Positions 58,822-64,000 of a stretch of DNA of 64,000 nucleotides are shown here, one piece after another. The stretch's first letter is position 1; each line of letters begins with the position of its first letter. The notes below the pieces were generated by a model. That model saw only the letters and a program-made list of their open reading frames with translations. It ran no database searches and had not been told where the DNA came from. Position numbers and translations under genes: made by a program. Source of the stretch: Ceraceosorus guamensis (lineage: Eukaryota > Basidiomycota > Exobasidiomycetes > Ceraceosorales > Ceraceosoraceae); the NCBI RefSeq assembly GCF_003144195.1, contig NW_020290060.1, positions 1-64,000 on the forward strand, written 5' to 3'.

Positions 58822-60609
58822 ATGGCGCAAAGGCTTCAACAATTTGCTTCTCACCTCGATCCGCGCACATGGTCAGGCAAAGGTTTGGCCCACGCCAAGC
58901 TGAAGAACGATGACGATGTGGTCATAGTGGCGACAGGCAGAACGCCCTTCTGCAAAGGGTTCAAAGGTCAGCTCAAAGACACGCCCTTCGACCTGCTCTG
59001 CCTTGAAATCTTCAAGGGCATCATTTCCAAATCTCAGGTCGACCCCAAGCTCATCGAAGACGTCGTGGTGGGGAATGTGAGGAACGACTTCAACGCGTAC
59101 CACATTCGAGCTGCTGCTCTCGCCGCCGGCATCCCCAACTCAAGTCCCACCCTGGTTGGTCAGTCATCGGCGGCACCCGATCAGCATACATGGCTCCGAG
59201 TTGTTCTGACAGCTTCCTTCTCATCCCTCAGTCAACCGCTTCTGTTCCAGCGGTCTCATGGCTATCCGCACCGTTGCAAACCAGATTCAGACGGGCGAAA
59301 TCGACTGTGGACTGGCGGTCGGCATTGAATCGATGAGCCAAGGCCCCTCGCCAAAGCTCAACTTCTCGCCCGAAGTGGAGAATGGAAGTCAGGAAGCGTT
59401 CGACTGCAAGTACCCCATGGGCTGGACAAGCGAGAACGTTGCAGGTGAGAATGATTTCATACTTCTTCAGCGCATCGAGCGAACGTTCAGTATGCTGAGT
59501 TGTGTCACGTTGCTAAGGCGACTTTAACATTTCGCGGGAGAGGATGGACGCCTGGGCGGCGCAGTCGCACCAGCGGGCAGCAGCAGCGCAAGCCTCGGGT
59601 ACATTCGACGCAGAGATAATTCCAATCACGGCAATCGAAAAGCAGGGCGAAGCGCGAGTGCACAAAGTAGTCTCTGCAGATGATGGCATTAGATCAAACA
59701 GTTCTGCGGAGAGCTTGGCAAAGATCAAGCCTGCCTTTCCCCAGTGGCAACCGGCTCATACCACTGGCGGCAACGCATCACAGATCACGGACGGTGCGGC
59801 TGGCGTATTGCTTATGAGACGTAGCTTGGCCAACAAGCTGGGCAAGAAGGTCATTGGCAAGTACGTGTCTACCGCAGTCAGCGGTCTTGCTCCGAGGATC
59901 ATGGGCATCGGTCCTAGTCTGGCTATTCCGAAAGTGGGTACAGTATTTCCCATCGTTTTACCCTCCGACCAGGCTGACGTGCACATGGGGTCGGCTCCTT
60001 CCAGGTGCTCGAGCTGAGCGGCATCTCCAAGGACCAGGTGGACCTGTTCGAGATCAACGAAGGTAAGCTGTGTTCCTGCGACTCAATCGCCATTTGCGCT
60101 GACACCTCATGCTGCATTAAATAAGCTTTCGCTTCGATGATCGTCTATTGCAAGGACAAGCTCGAGATTCCGGATGACAAGCTGAATGTGAATGGTGGAG
60201 CATGCGCTCTCGGTCATCCGCTTGGTGCAGTGAGTATCGGCGTGGGCATCTTCTTGCCGTCAATCCACTGATGGCTACTCTATTCGCAACATTAGACTGG
60301 TGCGCGTCTGGTCGTGACAATTTTAAACGAACTGGAAAGGCGCAATCAGCACGTCGGCGTCGTCTCCATGTGCATTGGTCTGTGAGTGCTGTGCACAGTC
60401 CGTCGGAAGGCGATCATGCAGCCGAGTGCGAACTTTTCTACAACTACATCGAACGCTGACAACGACCCCGTCATCTCTCTCCTTGTTCTCATTAGCGGTA
60501 TGGGCGCTGGTGAGTACCGCGAGGCCAACGTGCGCGAAGTGACGAGTCCGCTGAAAGGTTGCTCCGCGCTCTCTTCTCTTTAGCTGCCGTAATCCTTCGC
60601 GAAGACTAA
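58822..60609 (+). CDS. POT1: Peroxisomal 3-ketoacyl-CoA thiolase (POT1/FOX3)
   Basis: Eight exons: 58822-59158, 59232-59444, 59518-59933, 60005-60062, 60126-60229, 60296-60381, 60496-60509 and 60584-60609, giving 417 residues, the same length as yeast Pot1. The N-terminus [12 protein letters not shown] holds a perfect PTS2 signal (R-L-X5-H-L), so the protein is imported into peroxisomes by the Pex7 route. The three catalytic sites are intact: nucleophile Cys in VNRFCSSGL, His in [15 protein letters not shown], and the acid/base Cys in [13 protein letters not shown]. It performs the last step of beta-oxidation, releasing acetyl-CoA. Exon 7 is a 14-nt microexon coding most of LGMGA. All acceptors and donors are GT/AG and in phase. 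A simple open-frame search would miss the last two exons. Confidence 0.95.
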
Positions 60610-61724
60610 GGATTGTCTGGCCAAGTAGCTCGCTCCTTACGAATGGGGCTTGGCGCCTGCGATCGGCAGATGTAGGGTTAAGCTACTGTATTCATCATTG
60701 CCCCAATTTCTCAGAGTGTGCGCAGCTGAAGATGCAATTGTTGCAGCTGGTGTGGGGCGGGGATGTCGCAAATATGGGCATTCTTCACTCTGATTGAGAT
60801 TCGAGCAGCATTTGATCAGGAGCAGAGGCATCGCTTAGTCTCTGTGAAGCTTTCATGTATCAGTCGTCGGATCTCCATGCGTGTTCTCATGTCAAGCGAG
60901 GTCTGTCGCTACCCGTCCGACGCGAGGTCGAAAGCCACTCTCGGAAGCCTTCATGCTTGGCTTGAATGCGACATTTCTTGGATCATTCGATGGAGCTTGG
61001 GACTATTCTTGCCAGTCAGCATTCAAGAGGTCCTCACTTGAAGTTCTGGGAACATCTGAAGCCACACGTCCGGTGTGGATGAGGTACGACTTGAGGTGAT
61101 CGGCTGCCCTCTTTACCTTGCCAAGCCTACCGGTCAAGCCCCCGTCAACGCACACACGTTTTCATGGTCTTCTCCTCTCTCCACTCATCAAGATTCGGAA
61201 TCGAGCAGGTCTTGTGATTGTGCAAGCAGTAGTCTCGCTCCAGAAGAGTCGCGAGTCCGAGTCTGCGCTCAAGAGTACATACCCCTACTGAAACAACGCG
61301 ATTTGAAATTGCGCGCTGCACAAGATCGCGAGCCAAGAATTGATTCCTGAATAAATCAAATGCGATCAAATGATTTGATGTTTCTTGCGCCGCCATTTGA
61401 ATGCCGAGAAATGGGGCACGGTGAAGATGGTTCTTTTGCAGCTCTAGGCAGTACGAGATGCCGAAGACCGCAGATAGGTGATGCAGAGTCTGAAAGGTTT
61501 CAAGATCGAAGGATCCGGTTCGTGGAAGCAGAGGCCGCCGCCGCCATCACGCTTCATCCTATACATCAATAACAATTCGCCAAGAACACACTCATCACTC
61601 TGCGGCCGTGTTCTGACGTTCTCATCCAAAGCAACAAGAAAGCAACACTCAGACTGCTCCATCGCCCTGTCGCCTCTGCTGCTTATTCTGCACGGTTCGC
61701 GCTTCTCTAGATCGAGAACGAGGG
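60610..61724. other. Spacer downstream of POT1
   Basis: About 1.1 kb with no supported gene; open frames are short and have no motifs. It includes the POT1 3' end. The last 150 bp are A/C-rich and could be a leader for the small candidate gene that follows. Confidence 0.4.
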
Positions 61725-62158
61725 ATGAGCAGCCTAGCGGCAGCACGACCCGCAGGTGAATGCGCAAGGGAGCGTCATCGGATGGACGAGGCTGCGCTCT
61801 GGGCGCTGCAGCAGCACATCAAGAATGCAGAGGGAGGTCAATCCATTCGACTCGTCTCCATCGTCCATTTGTGCTCCGCTCCAAATCGCTGATTACGCGC
61901 TAAAACTTTGTAGGTGTAGGCTTGAACATCAGTGGTGCAAGTGCGCCGTACGCGAGTCGAAGAGTAGAGCCCGGCCCCTACCTTGCTCACACCGAGATGC
62001 CGGCCGTAGCTTCGGAAGCTGCGCCAGACGGCAGAACGGATTCAGCGCGCGGACTGCTGCTGCGAGTCGCGACTCTAAAGAGGCGGACTTGGGATTTGGC
62101 TGTGATCGAGCACTGTAGCGCGACTCCTCGCACATCTTCGTTGACGGTGTGGAAATAG
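61725..62158 (+). CDS. Candidate small two-exon gene, unrecognised
   Basis: A tentative model: exons 61725-61836 and 61914-62158, giving 118 residues. The 77-nt intron has a GTCAAT donor, a CTAAAAC-like branch site, and a TTTGTAG acceptor, and its removal keeps the frame. The first exon begins MSSLAAARPAGECARERHRM and has a helical DEAALWALQQHIKNAEGG. The second continues VGLNISGASAPYASRR and ends SLTVWK. I do not recognise a family. The spacer around it is otherwise empty and the region before it looks like a fungal leader, which is the main reason to list it. It may be only a chance open frame. Confidence 0.28.
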
Positions 62159-63001
62159 GGATGGGATATGAGCAAGCCGCCGCCCCTTGCCTCCTGCTAC
62201 GGGTTCATGTGCCTGCTGATCTGCGTGATGCCTACCACAGACATTCACGATTCGTGATTGGAGCTGCATGTATGCTGTGTGCAGCTCGGGATGCAGAGCA
62301 GCTCTTGGTCGTTTCTGCTAGCGCGTCGGCGCGTCGTTGGTCTTGGCCCTTCGATCGCGTCTCCTATACAGCCCCCTCCCAGCAATGAATGTTCGGCTGC
62401 GCTCGACACGACTCTTGAGCAAGAATAGAGACGCGGGCAAACACAATCCCTGCATCGCCGGTACGGCAGGAAGGGGCTCGTCGCCCGCCCAGAACAAGCT
62501 CGCCCGCCATTTGCGTTCTTAAGTTGCCCTGGCACCAGCCCAATAGGCAGATCCGCTCGATGGTATATTCAAGAAAGCCGGCTTTTGAGTTTCAATGTCA
62601 AGAACTTTTTTTTTGAAATAAACTTTTCGAATCCTCCGCGGATTTGTAAGGGAAGGGATGCGCGTGCGCGCTCCCTCCTCGCATGTGTTTCAATCTGCTG
62701 CTGTAAATACTCGTGACTGGTGACTTCTATAGACAATAGTCAAGAGGGGCTCGCCATCACTCCATCACCATCCCTCCTCAACCCTCTTCACTCACCCATA
62801 TCCGACACTCCCTCACCATCACAACCTACCTCCCACACGCGCAGCCTCCAAACCGCACCACCACCACAACCTCTGGACCGCATAATTAGTGATCTCACGT
62901 AACGCGACACGACCTGTCCAGTCTCACTTTCTTTTCGACCTTTCTGCTGTCTCCAAGCTCGTATTCGATCACGCTCACCTTCCTCCCATCACAATCTCAC
63001 G
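62159..63001. promoter_or_regulatory. Upstream region of the KRE9-like gene
   Basis: About 840 bp with no supported gene. A near-perfect palindrome ATTCACGATTCGTGATT lies at 62243-62259, T- and A-rich runs near 62607-62622, and a C/A-rich leader from about 62755 to the start codon. Confidence 0.4.
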
Positions 63002-63879
63002 ATGAAGTTCAGTCTGGCAGCCGTTACCGCGCTCCTTGCCGTCGCTCAAACTGTGACCAGTACGGCAGTGATTACTCAACCGGTCGCATCCACGGACAAG
63101 AACGGTGGCAGTCGCCTCACCATTGAGTGGCACGACGACAACAAGGCCCCCACGCTGAAGGACTGGGGAGACATCAACATCTACCTCGCTGCTGGATCCC
63201 AGAACGTCCAATTCAAGCTCCAAGAAGTGGCTGCTGGCGTCAAGAGCACCGCTACTTCGAGACGTTTCAAGATTGACCCTAGCATCGGCGAGACTGGACA
63301 GTACTAGTGAGTAGAGCAGAGGCACCCGGATCAATGTACAGGGCGCGTTGGCTGGCGAGGCGATGCCGGTTGCGAGGACGCCGAGACTCAATTTACGGCG
63401 TTGGTCGCATGGCGCTTTGTTTAGCATGCTGCCCGCACGGACATTCATCCAATTACGAATATAGTCGCCGCGTCCCCTACATATTTGCTGACACTTCTCT
63501 CACTGCACCTCCTGTGTCCAGCTTCATCCGCATGGAGGGCACCAAGCTCGGAGCCAACAACCTCCCGCCCATGTCCTTCTCTGCCCGTTTCAAATTGGAC
63601 AAGATGACTGGTCACTTCAACTCAACCGTCCTTGCGGCAGCGAAGGGCCAGGAGGGCGCTGCATCTCCTACTGCCGGCGCGGCAAAGGTGTCGTCTACCT
63701 CGACTCTCAGCACTCAGAGAGCCTCTGCGACCCCTCTCACCGGCAGCGCTTCTGCCAACCGTAGCTCTTCTAACACCTCGGGCTCGAGCTCGGCTGCTGG
63801 AATTGTCTTGCCCGCTCACTTCTTGAGCGCAGCTGCCGGTATCGGAGCTGCGGCTGTGGGAGCCGTGATGCTCTTGTAA
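63002..63879 (+). CDS. KRE9/KNH1-like GPI-type cell-surface protein
   Basis: Two exons, 63002-63306 and 63522-63879, giving 220 residues. Signal peptide 1-20 (MKFSLAAVTALLAVAQTVTS). Residues 21 to about 125 fit the small beta-sandwich domain of Kre9/Knh1-like proteins: VITQPVASTDKNGGSRLTIEW, INIYLAAGSQNVQFKLQEVAAG, and across the intron YYFIRMEG. A Ser/Thr-rich stalk (about 145-195) is followed by a hydrophobic C-terminus (SAAAGIGAAAVGAVMLL), a GPI-anchor signal. Family members sit at the cell surface or in the secretory pathway and some affect beta-1,6-glucan. A function for this one is not known. The 215-nt intron is longer than most in the window. Confidence 0.85.
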
Positions 63880-64000
63880 AGACAGAGACGGAGCCTAGTG
63901 CCAAAATTTCTCTGGTCATCTACAAACGCCTGGTCTATCCTTGATTCGTCTCTCTCATCTTGGTTCCTGGTCATCCATGCATCCCTCTAGTACACCGGTC

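Noticed and set aside
1-64000. tRNA or rRNA genes and transposable elements
   Set aside because: I looked for GGTTCGA-type B boxes, reverse-transcriptase or transposase-like frames and long terminal repeats and saw none; a proper scan could still find a degenerate copy.

Overview
The window is nuclear DNA of a fungus, most likely a basidiomycete and probably of the smut lineage (Ustilaginomycotina). The genes are split by short introns (about 60-145 nt, GTGAGT-like donors), packed on both strands, and encode typical fungal proteins. The spacers carry many copies of short palindromic AATCACGAAT / ACTCGTGACT-type words, which I recall as common in smut intergenic DNA (not checked). Assignment to species is not possible from the sequence alone. 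All multi-exon models below were built by hand: junctions were chosen so that the frame is kept and the protein matches its family, and every spliced length divides by three.

Left part (1-22 kb): a secreted double-psi beta-barrel protein (-); a 1,963-residue nuclear-basket coiled-coil protein of the MLP1/TPR family (+); a plasma-membrane Na+/H+ antiporter of the NHA1/CNH1 family with a very long cytosolic tail (-); an unrecognised protein with a possible mitochondrial presequence (+); and the importin-alpha exporter CSE1/XPO2 in seven exons (-).

Middle part (22-41 kb): the U3 snoRNP WD40 protein RRP9 (+), low-molecular-weight protein tyrosine phosphatase LTP1 in five exons (+), an unrecognised type I membrane protein (-), the SSU-processome protein RCL1 (+), a 1,305-residue protein with an N-terminal GATA/AreA-like (DUF1752) block and a C-terminal DUF3295-like end (-), a SAP30-like subunit of the RPD3 deacetylase complex (+), and a ten-exon WDR8/WRAP73 homologue (-).

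Right part (41-64 kb): an SCP2-type thiolase ending in SKL (+), a 1,478-residue non-RD serine/threonine kinase (-), the complex I NDUFA9-like subunit (+), a GPI-type cysteine-rich secreted protein (+), HMG-CoA lyase with both a mitochondrial-type N-terminus and a C-terminal SKL (-), peroxisomal 3-ketoacyl-CoA thiolase POT1 with an N-terminal PTS2 and a 14-nt microexon (+), a weak candidate small gene, and a KRE9/KNH1-like GPI-type protein (+).

Functional themes: two genes act in nuclear transport (MLP1, CSE1), two in early 18S rRNA maturation (RRP9, RCL1), and three in peroxisomal acyl-CoA metabolism (SCP2-type thiolase, HMG-CoA lyase, POT1). HMG-CoA lyase and POT1 share one divergent promoter region. 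I saw no transposon, viral relic, CRISPR array, tRNA or rRNA gene. I did not find a clearly new biological system. The points most worth checking are the dual-targeted HMG-CoA lyase paired with POT1, the dispersed palindromic words, two in-frame optional introns, and the non-RD kinase.
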